Assembly (NCBI GenBank): GCA_022495005.1
Contig: JAGYXB010001071.1
Span: forward strand, 806,001-870,000
Length of the DNA: 64,000 bases
Direction: 5' to 3'
From: Rhyacophila brunnea
Lineage: Eukaryota > Arthropoda > Insecta > Trichoptera > Rhyacophilidae
Below are positions 1 through 11,630 of this stretch, piece by piece (within the stretch, counting starts at the first letter, position 1; every line of letters begins with the position of its first letter). A model generated the notes under the pieces. It did not search any database. It was not told the DNA's origin and saw only the letters and a list, made by a program, of their open reading frames with translations. The position numbers and the translations under genes are program-made.

Positions 1-586
1 ATAAATTCCCGATGCTTTTTGTCGGGTCTGCCGAATGGTTCGGTTCGAACGGATTCGCTCAAATGAACATTGACACTAGAAACACTGTTCTAACCCCACT
101 ACAAATTCAATTTGCTATAAATTCCCGATGCGTGATATCGCATAATGGAAATGGCGTGACGTCTACCAATACCTGTGCGAATTTACTTGCTAGCTACAGT
201 ATTGAGTGCATTGTCCATTAATAATGTAATTGGTTAGAAGCAATACGACAAAAGAGTGGACCGAGCTGAACGGATTCATTTGTCGCAGAAGACCTCGAAA
301 TAACATCTCTAAAGTGTATAGGCAGGAAATGTCGGGTGCGTAAAATATATAGATATAATTCAGATAAGCTACCCCAATACAAGCGCGTTACATTAACGTG
401 ACAAACTAAAATAGATAATATAATTTACTATTGAAAATAGCATATTCTTTAACGCGTGCATAAGCTTATCCCCACAGAACAGATAATAAATCTGAGTTCC
501 CTGCTTATCCCACTTTTTTTCACACTCGACATATGTACCCTGTTATATACTACACCTACACCCAGTAGGGTAAGCCAGTTTCCATT
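1..586. other. no gene seen; short direct repeat
   Basis: AT-rich non-coding DNA. The word ATAAATTCCCGATGC occurs at 1-15 and again at 116-130, so the window opens inside a short local direct repeat. The open frame over 12-221 has no recognisable domain and is treated as chance. Confidence 0.6.
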
Positions 587-589
587 AAT

Positions 590-772
590 TTTGTGTACAC
601 TGAAACACAAATTATAGACATGCAATAAATAGTGTGGGTTTCAAATACACCAATATTGGACGAGCGTCAGTCCATAAACCGAAGTATTCTTGACACGTGT
701 TTAACTTTATCCAATATTCTTCCACACTCGACATCGATTGCCTGTTACTCCACACCCGTTGATTATTTCGGT
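590..772 (+). repeat. dispersed repeat family A, copy 1
   Basis: This stretch is similar, in the same orientation, to 54980-55195. Shared blocks include TACACCAATATT, GAGCGTCA, TATTCTTGACACGTGTTTAA and TATTCTTCCACACTCGA. I see no terminal inverted repeats or coding sequence, so the class is unknown. The shared blocks are well above chance; the exact ends are not fixed. Confidence 0.7.
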
Positions 773-959
773 CCGTCGTCTGGGACGATGTAAGGAGACT
801 TGCTAGCGGCAGAGAGGGTATGTTTCACCTAATCAGCAGGAATTATGCACAACGAAAAATAATACCTCGATTTTAGTATTATGATTGGACAGTTTAACAT
901 TGAAGCCAGCGTCGGAAATTTTACTTAAACTGTAGTCAAGTCACATGATTTGATCTATA

Positions 960-1185
960 CGAGTTGAAGATTGTGATCGCGATTAGTGCGGCGGGTGCAA
1001 GTTTTCCCGCACGGTGTCGTGCCGGTTGTTGATTTATCGGGCGACAAACGGCTCGCCAGTCCGATTGTAATCGATGCCAAATTAGTGTCGTTGATTGTGA
1101 TTGAGAGATTACGCCCAGCCTTTTTGAATAAATTGTTAAATATTCACAATCAAAAGTTTATTCTGATTGACAGATTTTGGGTTGG
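960..1185. other. GC-richer unique island
   Basis: This block is less AT-rich than its flanks and I found no second copy in the window. A 76-codon open frame (986-1216) runs into the poly-T tract at about 1194-1214 and resembles no protein I know. It could be regulatory or a fragment of an unknown element. Confidence 0.35.
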
Positions 1186-1248
1186 TTTTGTTTGTTTTTT
1201 TTTTTTTTTTTTTTAACTTTTGTTAGACTATTGGACGTGGGTCTAGAG

Positions 1249-1676
1249 CAGGCCTGGGCAAACTACGGTCCGCCAAGTATTTATTTCTATGATGCCCGCG
1301 AGCTTTAATCGTATTTCTGAAAAAAGTTTACTTTTTTCTACTTTTTTTAAAATAAAATTTGAATTATTTGAAGTACTTAGGTACATGAATTGCACCGTCA
1401 AGAGGAAATCTGCAAATGTTACAACACTCTTATTTCGGACAAATTTGAACAACTTAAAGATTCTGCTCGAAAAATGTTGGTTTTATTTTTGACTAACCTA
1501 CATAATATTATGTGAACAAACATTTTCAATAATGAATATCAATAAAAACTATTTACGTAGGTAGGTACAAGAATTTTGTTTATCATGATAATAAATAATG
1601 TATGTCTAAATTGCGGCCCGTCGTTTATTTTATATTCCTAACACGGCCCTTCATCCAAAAAGTTTGCTCAGGCCTG
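1249..1676 (+). mobile_element. hAT element, deletion derivative
   Basis: The element starts CAGGCCTGGGCAAAC and ends GTTTGCTCAGGCCTG. It is flanked by an 8-bp target duplication with one mismatch, GTCTAGAG (1241-1248) and GTCTAGGG (1677-1684), the hAT signature. Inside, about 1430-1560, is a decayed piece of the transposase C-terminus (SDKFEQLKDSARKM, then an ETFSIMN-like segment broken by stops). It matches the same region of the longer copy at 24951-25973. It is an internally deleted, inactive relative of that element. Confidence 0.85.
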
Positions 1677-1684
1677 GTCTAGGG

Positions 1685-3482
1685 TCTACACGTAGAGATT
1701 GCAAATTTGGGATTAAACAAAAATAAGTTTTTGTTTCAGTGTCTAGTATTTAAACATCATTTCAATTTATGCATACAAAAACATCTTTAATTGCGTATAT
1801 TTTTCCAATATTATTGTAGATTTCAATAATTAATTATTACATTGTTTTAAATTATACCTCTTGATCCAACAAAAACATGTATTCTTTGTTAAATATCATA
1901 CCTACAACGAATCAATATATAAAAAAACCTCAATTTATCTATTTGATTTTGATAATCATGCACGACTATTGCCACTCGATTATTATGGATCTCATAAATC
2001 TCATACCTTTTTTTTACTTTAAGGTGACCTGTATGGGCATTGGCTAATACTAATCGCTTACAAGCTATATCTCATCTTAATCCACCTAATAAGTTTCAAA
2101 ATCTTGGGTGACTGACTACAATGAAACAACGAGGTTAAGCGTTTAACGCGTTTTAAAAACCTTTACAATAATTTGTAGTCTTGGACATTTCTCAGCAGCA
2201 GTATCGAAATGATTCCATGTTCTATTCTATTTTGAAAGAGGGGTGATCTTCCTGTTTTTTATATCCACAGAATTATTAAGCTCACTATTTCGTTGTGCCT
2301 TGTCACCAAGCATTTTGAACATATTAGATTGATTAAAACGAGATATACCTAGTTTTCCGGCAAAACCGAGTTGAGTCATGTTTAATTGAGGCTTTCCAGC
2401 GATTAGAAACGCAGAGATTACATAAATTGATTTTTTTTACGGCGTATTGAAAACATATTATGTTACTAAAAATCTATACAACATAATAATATAGAGATAC
2501 GATAATTTCAATAAGTATTAAACGTTATTTGTCCTGAAATGTCGTAGTCTTGTTTATCGACGTTCTGTTTTGTCACCGTTTTGTAAATCTTCATCTTCTG
2601 TTTATTCATGTTCTCTGTTTATTCATGGAACCGTACAGTTTCACACGGTTTGTAGAATACATAATTCCGTAAAAAACAATCTCCTCCATGATTTGTTAAA
2701 ATTTTGATTTTTGAAAACATTGAAATTTGTCCAAATTAGAAGAGTTACAGCATCTTTAATTTTTGGTGCGTTCAATCAAATCTAATCCATCAAAAACAAC
2801 AAATTAATAACAATCCAAATCACTGATTGATACTGATGAATGTTGACATGGTTGATCAAATCGAAATATTCCATATCAATTACAATAGATTCATTAGTTC
2901 GTTCGTAAATAAGCCACGCGTTTAAAGTGTATAATAATAATATTATTTACTGTGTAATAACTTTTTATTGCCCCTCATGATTATTAATATGAAGGCTGTA
3001 AAATATTATTATTATTGGTACAGCGTTGGTCGTAAATCACGGCCCAATAAATAATAGTTAAATGCTGATATCTTGCTATTAATTTGTGCAATTATTTATT
3101 CATTGCGCGAGCTGTAGATATATTATTATGAAGCAATTTTGTCGAAATGGTAATTTGAACGTAATTTATTTTATTTTAAATGACTGTATTTCCGAATGTA
3201 GTATTTTAATTAATTAATATATATTACATTTGCTGTCAATAAATTATATATATGTCTTCTCATTGTACCGGATAATTATAAATTCGTATATTATTCATGT
3301 TTTTTTTGTCTATTACACTATTATAGGTACTACTAGGTATCTAACTAGGTACCTACTTAATTGTTAACTTCGATTGGACTGAACATACTATTAAAGTTGT
3401 CCCAGGCAAGTCTAAACTTTTCCTCTCATTATATGACTTTTACCACAAACTCCACTCCGTCGAGGTCGTTATTATAATCTTC
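1685..3482. other. no gene seen
   Basis: AT-rich DNA with several short inverted words and TA-rich tracts. No splice-flanked exon, RNA gene or recognisable element was seen on either strand. Confidence 0.6.
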
Positions 3483-3485
3483 TTA

Positions 3486-3636
3486 AAGTGCGGCCACACC
3501 GAAAACAAGTCGCGCGACAACTCGTTAAATTTTACGATAAGCATGATGATTATCGTAAAATTTCTTAAGCAATTATGATAATTATCGTAAAATTTAATGA
3601 GTTGTCGCGCGACTTGTTGCCGGTGTGGACCCGGCA
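3486..3636 (+). mobile_element. Harbinger-like 151-bp MITE, copy 1
   Basis: This is an almost perfect palindrome of 151 bp with the arm core CACACCG..AACAAGTCGCGCGACA and a TTTACGATAA-rich centre. It is flanked by TTA on both sides (3483-3485, 3637-3639). A 3-bp TWA target duplication is typical of PIF/Harbinger elements. Left end AAGTGCGGCC and right end ...CCCGGCA differ, so orientation can be assigned. No coding capacity. The open frame on the minus strand over it is an artefact of the palindrome. Confidence 0.85.
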
Positions 3637-3639
3637 TTA

Positions 3640-4112
3640 GATCTTGTCCAGAGAGAGCTTTATTTTCGAAAGTAGGTACCTACCAAAAATGTGCTGCGCC
3701 CATATAGCGCGTTTCATTTGGCAGTGAATAAGCTATTTTACGTTATTCATTTTTGAATCGGCATAAAAAACAAACGCATGTGCGAGAAGAAAGGCCAACA
3801 ACTCAATCATGACACACGAGATTTTAAATGCCGCGATAACTGGCAAGATGTATTCTTGCCCTTGTACAACCTATGTGACGTAATTTGTTTTGAAATAGCC
3901 ATAAAACCACCGCGTTATCGAGCGTCCGTTTTAAAGAGAGAAGGTTTTATTAATCGTATTAAAAATATTCCCTACTCAACACCTCTACTCAACAATAAGC
4001 AAAATGTATGCAAATGGTAGTTATTTTGTAAAATAATGTTATTAGAGATACATAGGAATTGAACTAGGCGCAATCAATTTTACCTCGTAACTGTAACGTA
4101 GATTTCAAATAG
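3640..4112. other. no gene seen
   Basis: Contains an 80-codon open frame (3778-4020) without recognisable motifs and without splice-site support. Treated as chance. Confidence 0.5.
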
Positions 4113-4552
4113 TTATACCTAACTGGGGTTTAACAGAAAAACAAGAAAAGGCGCTCCAAGTGTTTGAAAACAGAATCCTCCGGAGAATACTTGGACCCGT
4201 CAATGAGAACCACCGGTGGCGCATCCGCACAAACGCTGAGCTCTTCGACCGATACCAACCTAGAATCACTAATATTCTGAGGTCAAGAAGGCTCAGATGG
4301 GCGGGCCACGTTGTACGATCTGAAAGATCTAGAACTCTCTATAGGATTTACAAAGGCACACCAGCTGGCACTCGACCTCTTGGCCGCCCTCGACGGAGAT
4401 GGGCGGACAACATTCAAAGGGATGCGGAAAGGCTGGGGATAGTCAACTGGGAAGAGAGAGCGCTGGACAGAGATGCCTGGAGAAACGTTGTGCAGTCGGC
4501 CATGGACCTGAACGGCCCCTAGCGCCAGTTTAATAATAATAATAATACTAAT
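4113..4552 (+). pseudogene. non-LTR retrotransposon, RT C-terminus and 3' end
   Basis: A 5'-truncated copy whose frame runs on upstream of the first Met at 4160 (TEKQEKALQVFENRILRRI) to the stop at 4522. It shows the C-terminal signature after the RT domain of insect endonuclease/RT elements: a FENRILRRILGPV segment, a RWAGHV motif, then GRPRRRWADNI and DRDAWRN. The 3' end is a (TAA)n tract at about 4530-4552, the simple-repeat tail of several non-LTR clades. Roughly the last 135 residues of a protein that is usually near 1000 residues are present. No frameshift is visible in the remaining part. Confidence 0.85.
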
Positions 4553-4625
4553 AATTATGACGTATTTAATAATCCTGTTCAAAACTTATTTAATAATGTT
4601 ATTAGTAGATACACGCTATCTATAC

Positions 4626-5527
4626 CAGTGGCGAAGGGTGACTTTTGGAAACAGGTAGGCTGTGGAGAAAGCACACTTGTTAGATGTATTTACGGGAAAT
4701 AAGAAGATTATCCGATATAACTACTGATGAATAGGTAGGTACACAAAAACCGATGAAATTTCAAAAGCTCACTGATGGTATAAAATTAAGCAATTAATTT
4801 GAATTAAGTATGTATTTTCTTAAATATAAACGCAAAATACGCTCAAAATATATTGAAAATATCCGTTGTTGTGAATCTGTTCCATAACAATTTATAATTT
4901 AACCTTGTAAACTAGACATTTTAAAATACTTCTATATTTAAAACACAGACTTAGATACAATATCAGATTTCAACTTACATAATTGGCTAAATAAATTTTA
5001 TTGTCTTGGTCTATGATTAAACTAACTGACAAATAAAAATCCCGAGATAAATAATTTATTATTTTTAACAACAATCAATGTTTATATGTGATTGAATCCC
5101 TAGAAACTATTTTTTTAAATTATCTTATAAATTATTTTGAATAAATGTGCACTTACGTAAAATATAAGCGCGCCTTAAATAGCTTACCAATTTATATGGG
5201 CCGCCGCAGACGTCTTGAAATTATGAGAAACAAACTTCATATAAAAAAAAGTTTTCGATTCACGCGAACGTAATCCATACAATTTGTAAAGCGAAACGAG
5301 ATGTCGCTTATTTTTTTAAACCTTCGAGACATGCCATAAATGGTGCTTATTGAAATAGTGGAAAAGATCGTAAAATTATTATGACAATTATACGATAGAT
5401 GTTGTTTGGCATATTGAATATATTATTATGTGATTATATTATTTAATATGTCAATATAAAATTTAAAAATATTTGTCTTAAGAAGGTAGGCTTTAAATAA
5501 TCGCCTAGTATGGAGTCTTCGCCCCTT
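4626..5527 (+). mobile_element. hAT MITE family 2, copy 1
   Basis: Begins CAGTGGCGAAGGGTGACT and ends ..TATGGAGTCTTCGCCCCTT, a mutated form of the family end TCTTCGCCACTG. It is flanked by ATCTATAC (4618-4625) and ATCTATAA (5528-5535), an 8-bp hAT target duplication with one mismatch. The body is collinear with 44703-45589 and more distantly with 46172-46942. I see no transposase; it is non-autonomous and must have been moved by a related hAT. Confidence 0.85.
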
Positions 5528-5535
5528 ATCTATAA

Positions 5536-6038
5536 CAACAGTACATATTATACTTTAGCACGTTAAAAATTATGTTTGTATTGGTTTTATGGATATATCC
5601 TATGATTTCTTAGAATAATTTCGTTATATTTTAATAATAGCGTTAACAATCTATTTACTGGAGTGTTTTCGAGTTTTTTTTGATATCGTGTCATTTGCCG
5701 AATCTCTGATAGCTATAGATAGGTACTAATATTTTACGCAGAAAATTTGTTATTGATGGAGTATCCTTAAACTTATGTTATATTTTGACAGTCTTCTTTT
5801 GAAAGCGTTTGACTGTTAGAGATGTGTTAAGAAAACCCTGCATTATGAGCTTTATACTTTACTCAACATAACTAGATGTTTATATTGTATCCATGGTGCC
5901 TAAGTAGGCGTATATTCAATTTTCACGTTTGATAAATTATCGCGAAAATTTCAAATATAACATACCCTCTGTTATTTGTGATTTATTATTATATCAGCCT
6001 TTTTATGGCACACGTTCCGTTATCATGTAAGCGAAAGG
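5536..6038. other. no gene seen
   Basis: AT-rich. Just before the next feature, two extra 5'-splice-like words occur: CAT|GTAAGC near 6026 and AAAG|GTAAGC near 6037. No exon can be built on them with confidence. Confidence 0.5.
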
Positions 6039-6047
6039 TAAGCTAAT

Positions 6048-6075
6048 CTTGTTTTTTCTTCTTTTTCAGGTAAGT
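6048..6075 (+). promoter_or_regulatory. candidate recursive splice site RP1
   Basis: The run GTTTTTTCTTCTTTTTCAG ends at 6069 and is followed at once by GTAAGTC. A strong 3' splice site is therefore fused to a full-consensus 5' splice site. This matches the ratchet-point consensus known from long introns in Drosophila and vertebrates: pyrimidine tract, NCAG, GTAAGT. A CAGGTAAGT word behind about 17 pyrimidines is very unlikely by chance in 64 kb. Function is inferred. Confidence 0.6.
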
Positions 6076-6135
6076 CTTGCACCTTGTTCAGAATGCGTGA
6101 GAATTTTTTCTCATATCAAATCACCTCAGCCGCGT
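6070..6135 (+). other. candidate RS-exon / resplicing microexon 1 (66 nt)
   Basis: From the recursive acceptor at 6070 a second strong donor follows at 6136 (CGCGT|GTAAGTG), giving a 66-nt exon, a multiple of three. Reading from its first base it is open for 22 codons (VSLAPCSECVRIF...SPQPR). The +2 frame is also open and the +1 frame stops at once in TAA. It could be a coding cassette microexon like those of Drosophila Ubx, a 5'-UTR exon, or an RS-exon normally removed by re-splicing. It pairs with the similar unit at 58234. I do not recognise the peptide. Confidence 0.5.
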
Positions 6136-6674
6136 GTAAGTGTCTGTTTTATTATATGTTTTCTCATCTTACAAAAGATATTATTTCGTGTTTTTTTTAC
6201 AGAGTACCTATCTGAGTAGGTACAATGTAGGTAGGTACTTATATCTTACTGCTAGTGTATTCTCTATTTTAATAAGTTTTCTTCTACAACTAAGAATATC
6301 TATAACTTTCAATGTTATACATGTCCTTACCCATGGCCCCCACATCCTGAAGTGGGCCCCCAGGCCACGATGTTTGGCGGACCAACCAACCTAAATATAT
6401 TAATAAGAATCTCAAATAGCATGCCGCGGAACTCCACGATTCCGTGTAAAATTCAGGTTATTACGTGTATTTTTAGCGATTTTTCGTATTTTTAAATAAA
6501 TCCACTTGAATTGTCGGTACTCAATATCATTTATTATGAAGCAATGGCCGCGATCCCCTTTTGTGATAGCAAAGTAACATGCGACCCTTCACGATATTAG
6601 ATAAATATCTATCTATCATTTTGTGCACTACAAATAATTATAAAATTAAATTCCACTTATTTGCTATTTTACAA
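6136..6674. other. intronic DNA, no gene seen
   Basis: Sequence after the candidate donor. The open frame at 6140-6394 begins inside the donor and is rich in hydrophobic residues from AT-rich codons; I treat it as chance. A GC-rich patch lies near 6330-6390. Confidence 0.5.
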
Positions 6675-7121
6675 CGTTTTTATTAGGTCGTATTCTCATT
6701 TGTCCGGAGGTTGTTTGTCCGGTACAAATCTTGCAATCGATTTTTAACTAACTTCCCGACTAGCTAGACATTTGAAACTTTTAGAATATATCAGAACACG
6801 ATGCCAATGCATTTTTTTAAAAATACTTTTAGCCATTTTTAAGTAGAATTAAATTAATTTTCAGTTAATTCTGTTTTGTGTGAAAAGTTATTTCGGTAGA
6901 AATCCGTAATCCAATCCACTATTATTGGTTGCTAGGGTCCTAACAACTAAATTATTAATAATATACGTGCGTTACTATGGAAATCAATATGAGTGTCAAA
7001 ATGACATTTCAGTATTATTTCTATCAAATACAATAAATAGTCAAGTTTATATGATTCAACAGAAAATTTAAAAACGATGTATATAAAAAGTTCGTTTTTT
7101 ATCTTGTAATTATTTTACTAT
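6675..7121 (+). repeat. long dispersed repeat family B, copy 1
   Basis: Begins CGTTTTTATTAGGTCGTATT and matches the reverse complement of 33641-34247 over most of its length. Shared blocks include TTTGTCCGGTACAAAT, ACTTCCCGAC(T/G)AGCTAGAC, GTTTTGT, GGTTGCTAGGGTCC and ATGACATTTCAGTATT. No coding sequence, no clear inverted termini. It may be a non-autonomous element of unknown class. Confidence 0.75.
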
Positions 7122-8380
7122 TAGTGCAAATTTGTGGTGTGTGTTTATCTCACCTAACTGTCAACCCCCCCTCTCCTTGTGGGGGCCATGTCCTTACCTA
7201 TTACCTAATTTATATATTTTCAAAACAATTTATTTAGAAATGTTTAAAATGTTACCTGCCCACACGTTTCACTTCTTTTGATGATCGATGTTACTGCAAA
7301 ATGCGACCGTGTTCTGGTAAACTACAATCGTCATATATTTTATTACCGTGCTGTCAATGTAATTATTGACAAATTTATTTTTATTTTTATCAATAAAATT
7401 TCCTAATATCACAAGACTTCTTTTATGTGGTAGGTAGCAACATTGATACAGCTGCAAGTGTTCTAATACTTATCAGCTGACAAAAGTATCATTTAAAAAC
7501 GTAATAAGTTTGATATTGCAAAAGAATTTACTTATAAACGCCAATTCTAATTAATTAATATCGTAGCAAGAGACATGAACTATAACTTCCCAGACAAAAA
7601 CCTATAACTATACCAATGCTTCCGGTTTATCTATCACACACGGGCGTTTTGTAGGCTGCTACGGAGTTGAATGGAGATAACAGTTGTGGCAATAAAATCT
7701 GTGTGATGTTTACATTGGATTACTCCAACATAACATGTTTATAGATCATATGAATTGATGTGTTTATCTCTCGTGTTATCAATGATTGAGGTACTTCTTT
7801 GATAAGCTAATCCGGTCCTTGCGGAAATATGATTGAATACCTAATCTATTCCATTATAATACTTACCTACATCATGCAATCAATATGCATGCACTCATAT
7901 CAAATCGTTATACATATTATCCAATACCAAAGCTTTATAAAATATGTACCTAATGTCTTAAATTGTATTACGTGTCTTCATTGATTAAAATATGCCAGTT
8001 CAAGATACATTGACGTTAACAAATTGTACAAATAAATGTTTGTAAACAACAGTCAATTGTGCACAATCAATTGTTTGAAATGATCACACGTTATCTACAA
8101 CATTACTACACATTAAATTAATGTGATGTCAACAGTTTAACATTGTACAGATTTGAATATCTACTCTTGATGAAGCAAAACATTGTCACACTTGCTTATT
8201 TAACGTTATTTTGCACATGAAATCCATTCGTGGCAGAGTACAAAAAAAAACATGGACAATTGGTTAATTTTTGTATAACATTTTTTGTAAATGTTAATTA
8301 TATCAGGGACAAAAGTACATTGGTCTAGTCTGCACTAGGTTTTAACAAAAACACTGTCTATAAACTAAACCATCATCTAT
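7122..8380. other. no gene seen
   Basis: AT-rich non-coding sequence. From about 7990 to 8300 it repeatedly carries ACAATTG/ACATTGT-type words, which could be binding sites or only composition. Confidence 0.5.
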
Positions 8381-8388
8381 GTACTTAG

Positions 8389-8975
8389 CAACGGTGAAGG
8401 GTGGAGGTAGGCTGAAAATCGCTATAAATAGTGCACACTAAACTTTGTCAGTCATGCGTATTTGTTTTCAATTGAAAAAAGACTACGAGTACAGTTTACA
8501 GATGGTGTTAGTTAGTTTTTAAAATTCAATTAAACCTTGCGAAAATCAAGCCATAATAGATAATACCTAGTCAAAACTCGTATATCTATAAAATATCTAA
8601 AATTATGCAATTAAATCACACATCACTTTAGACATTTTGTAGATAGAATAATAGTTTTTAAATATAGTTTGTTGAAGGCAGGGCTTAATGAATTTAAAAA
8701 AATAATCCCACAATATGTGTTATGTTATGTATTCTTAATCCAATGAAAACAAATAAATATGAATGAAAAAGTGTGCACAATTTTGTCGTATCACCCAAAG
8801 TATACCAAAACTAATATGTTTTGGTTTAGGCAGGGTTTAATTGATTTTTAAAAACTAACTAACACCATCTGTAAATTGTAGTCTTAGTTCAATAGAAACA
8901 AATACGTATGACCAACAAAGTTAACGTGCACTATTTATGGCGATCTTAACAGCCTACTTCCACCCTTCGCTACTG
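8389..8975 (+). mobile_element. hAT MITE family 1, copy 1
   Basis: Ends are a mutated CAACGGTGAAGGGTGGAGG and ..CCACCCTTCGCTACTG. The flanks GTACTTAG (8381-8388) and GTACTTGT (8976-8983) are an 8-bp target duplication with two changes. The body carries the family landmarks ATAGTGCACACTAAACTTTG, TTGGTTAGTTTTTAAAA-like words and internal inverted copies of them. About 587 bp, no transposase. Confidence 0.8.
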
Positions 8976-8983
8976 GTACTTGT

Positions 8984-9470
8984 TTCAAATACCTGCTTAT
9001 TAGCAAATGTAATAACATTGATGCAGATACTCTACTAGTAAATGGAAAAACAATATCAACTCCGTACAGCACGACACATTTGTCGCTTCCTATTTGCATA
9101 ATAAAGGAGAGAAATCGACTTGAAAAACTTTTCCAATTATATCGTGGCGCACGCACGTGGATGGCAGGCTGGCGCGACCCTCTCCGCTCGAATAAACTAC
9201 CCCTAAACTTTCACCCCATAGCTTTTACGGCTATAGCTTTTCTTGCGGGGAACAATCTTACTGTGCAATCTGATAATGGGCGACATCTTTGAACGACGCT
9301 TTGAAAGTTTTATGTTAACGTTTCGTGGAATATTTAATAAACGCTTGTCAGCGAGGGTTATTACTCTTTCTAACATTATTTATAATAAATTTGTTTTATG
9401 TTCAATGTTCTTCTTGTGTCAACCCTAGCAGTCGCCCGCTGTCACCACCAGGCGGATTTTCACTTTAATT
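8984..9470. other. no gene seen
   Basis: Three overlapping short open frames on both strands (8935-9428) without motifs. No element ends recognised. Confidence 0.5.
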
Positions 9471-9585
9471 ATTGCTGCCCGGAACAGTTCGGTGGAGCAG
9501 CACGCGTACCAACCATTGATCAACCATTATGAGAAGACAATGAGCATGGTTATGCTGTTGTCTTCTCATAATGTTACCAATGAAT
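9471..9585 (-). pseudogene. fragment of RT retrotransposon (same family as 16545-17200)
   Basis: Shares CCGGAACAGTTCGGTGGAG, CTCGTACCAA-like and TTGTC(T/C)TCTCATAATGT words with the minus-strand RT C-terminus at 16545-17200, but in a deleted, rearranged form. TTGTCTTCTCATAATG is also present inverted, so a small local inversion or duplication occurred. A dead fragment. Confidence 0.65.
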
Positions 9586-9679
9586 GTAGTGTAGTTTTAT
9601 ATTTTTAATACTAATTAACAACTTGCTATATTAATGTTTCTTGTTTAATCTAGATTATTATGATATCATATATTGATTT

Positions 9680-9910
9680 AAATGGGCTGGACACATAGCT
9701 CGAAGAAGAGACAATCGTTAGACAAATTTAGTCATCCAGTGGTATCCAAGAGGTACAAAACGTCCGCTAGGTAGACCTAGAGGCTGCTGGATCGATGAAA
9801 TGATAAAGTTCTGCGGAAGTACGTGGCAACGCACAGGACCGAGAGACGTGGAATCACCTTGGAGAGACCTTCATCCAGCAGTGGATATATTCAGTCTGAT
9901 GATGATATTG
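9680..9910 (+). pseudogene. non-LTR retrotransposon 3' end
   Basis: Plus-strand translation gives KWAGHIARRRDNR, then a stop, then QWYPRGTKRPLGRPRGCW..DEMIKF, followed by a TWQRT..PRDVES-like segment. This is the C-terminal signature of an insect RT element. It ends near CCAGCAGTGGATATATTCAG and a TGATGATGAT tail, as is common for one abundant insect family. At least one stop interrupts it. Confidence 0.75.
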
Positions 9911-10715
9911 ATTCAGATAACGAAGAGTTATGTTACTGCATAATAATACTTTTCCATAGTCCATTCCAACAATATATAATATGCATGTCCGTAAACGAAA
10001 AAAAGCATAAAAGATATAGGTATATATAGCTAAAACTGTTTGTGTTTTGTATTTTTCCACTGATTAAACAAATGTGCAATTCATGTAGTGGTTGTGGTCA
10101 TACTTGGTAGTATTTTTTTTTAACTTTTTCATCGGAAGTAGGGATGCTTAATTTGTGGAGCGTCGTTTTGATTTAAAGCGCCCAAAACTATATTTTCAGA
10201 CATGCTTTGAGTTTCATACAAATGATTCAGCACTTGCATTTGTGTAGCAGCAAAAGTTATTAAATCATCGTATACCTACTTAAAGTTTTACGGACAATGC
10301 AAGTATCAGAAGCTTTTTTACCCTCTGATTTTTAATAAGCTCAGTCTAATTAAAACAATATTTCCCATCGTGATCTAACTTATATTAAGTATTAATAATT
10401 TTTGGCAAGAAATAATAATAAGATTTAGCTCTCTTTCTTGTTTATCTCTTAAAGTTATTAAGCAATTGGGTACCAGACGGATAAACGGCAGCATTTTGAG
10501 AAACTTTTTTTATAGCCCAGAAAAATTTTAAACCGAAACTTTGTTGTAATTCGAGTGAAATTACGAGCAATCGTTTTTGTTTTGGTAAAATTCTATCATC
10601 ATTTGGTTCAAACTTTTTTCGATTAAATTTAAAATTTTTATACTTATTTAAAAACGTTATGGGTTATGCCCCGGGTATGGTAATGGAAATGTGGGTAGAA
10701 CGGAATCATTTATGC
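9911..10715. other. no gene seen
   Basis: AT-rich DNA without recognisable exons, RNA genes or element ends. Confidence 0.55.
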
Positions 10716-11630
10716 CAGCGATTTCCAAACTGGGAGGCGCGGGCTAGTGTGAAGGGAGGCGAGAAAAGTTAAATAGAAATATGTAACTACAAGTTTGCAC
10801 TTTGCAAGTGCATAGTTAATAAAACGGCATAAAACCCTTGTTAGTTATAAAAAAGAGTCCTTTAAAATTTAGTTTATTTGCAAAGCTGTGTGAAGATATG
10901 GAAGCTAATTATAGGCACCTACCTCACTTCTATACTATTGTGGAGTGCGCTGGCTGTGTCATACAAAATGATTTAAAGAGTGTTTGAACTTTAAAAGATT
11001 GCAATTTATTTGTCTTAATGACAATCATAATGAAGAGGCAATTCTGTTTAGGAACGAACTGTAATGTTAAACTTGCCTATTTGGTTGTTTTTTTTTGTTT
11101 TAGAAATTTGTGTGTTTTGAATATATCACTGCAAGGACCACAAATGCATTCACTGATTCAAAAATACGAAGTGAAAGCATTCATACAAAAATTGGAGCTA
11201 TGGAAGTCAAAATTACAAAAATAAAAATAAGTTCGACATGTTTCCACTTTTAAATGATTTTTGCGCCAGAGTTAATATTGAATTGAAGCAAACAAAAATC
11301 TCTTTACACTTAGATGGTTTGCTAATGCATTTTTAACATAATTTGTATAATCTCGATTTTACAAAGTTTGCGTGTAGACAAAATCCACGTGTCAATTAAC
11401 AAGAATATGAATTAGGATTGGCTATTATTTAAAAAGAAAATTTGATATAGAGTACTGCTGCCATTCATAACGTCAAAAATGCGAAATGGCATTTTCTGCA
11501 TTAGCTGCAATGAAATCCAAATTTCGAACCCGTTTACTAGTAGAAAAAGAGCTACGAATGGCACTCTCCTCAATGACACCTAGATTTGATAAATTTTGTG
11601 CAAATAAACAAGCACGTCCATCGCATTAAA
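10716..11630 (+). pseudogene. hAT transposase relic, ZBED5/SCAND3-like
   Basis: The left end CCAGCGATTTCCAAACTGGGAGG resembles the CAGYGnTTCCCAAACTGGG terminus of this hAT group. The decayed plus-strand frames give the family's landmarks in order: LCEDMEANYRHL (about 10885), LNISLQGPQ..KAFIQKLELWKSK (about 11125-11215), FPLLNDFCARVN (about 11240), and ALAAMKSKFRTRL..KELRMAL..MTPRFDKFC near 11500-11600. Many stops and shifts break it. The right end was not found. It is a long-dead transposase, not a host gene. Confidence 0.75.

Noticed and set aside
4283..4582. Minus-strand 99-codon ORF
   Set aside because: Shadow of the plus-strand RT fragment at 4113-4522.
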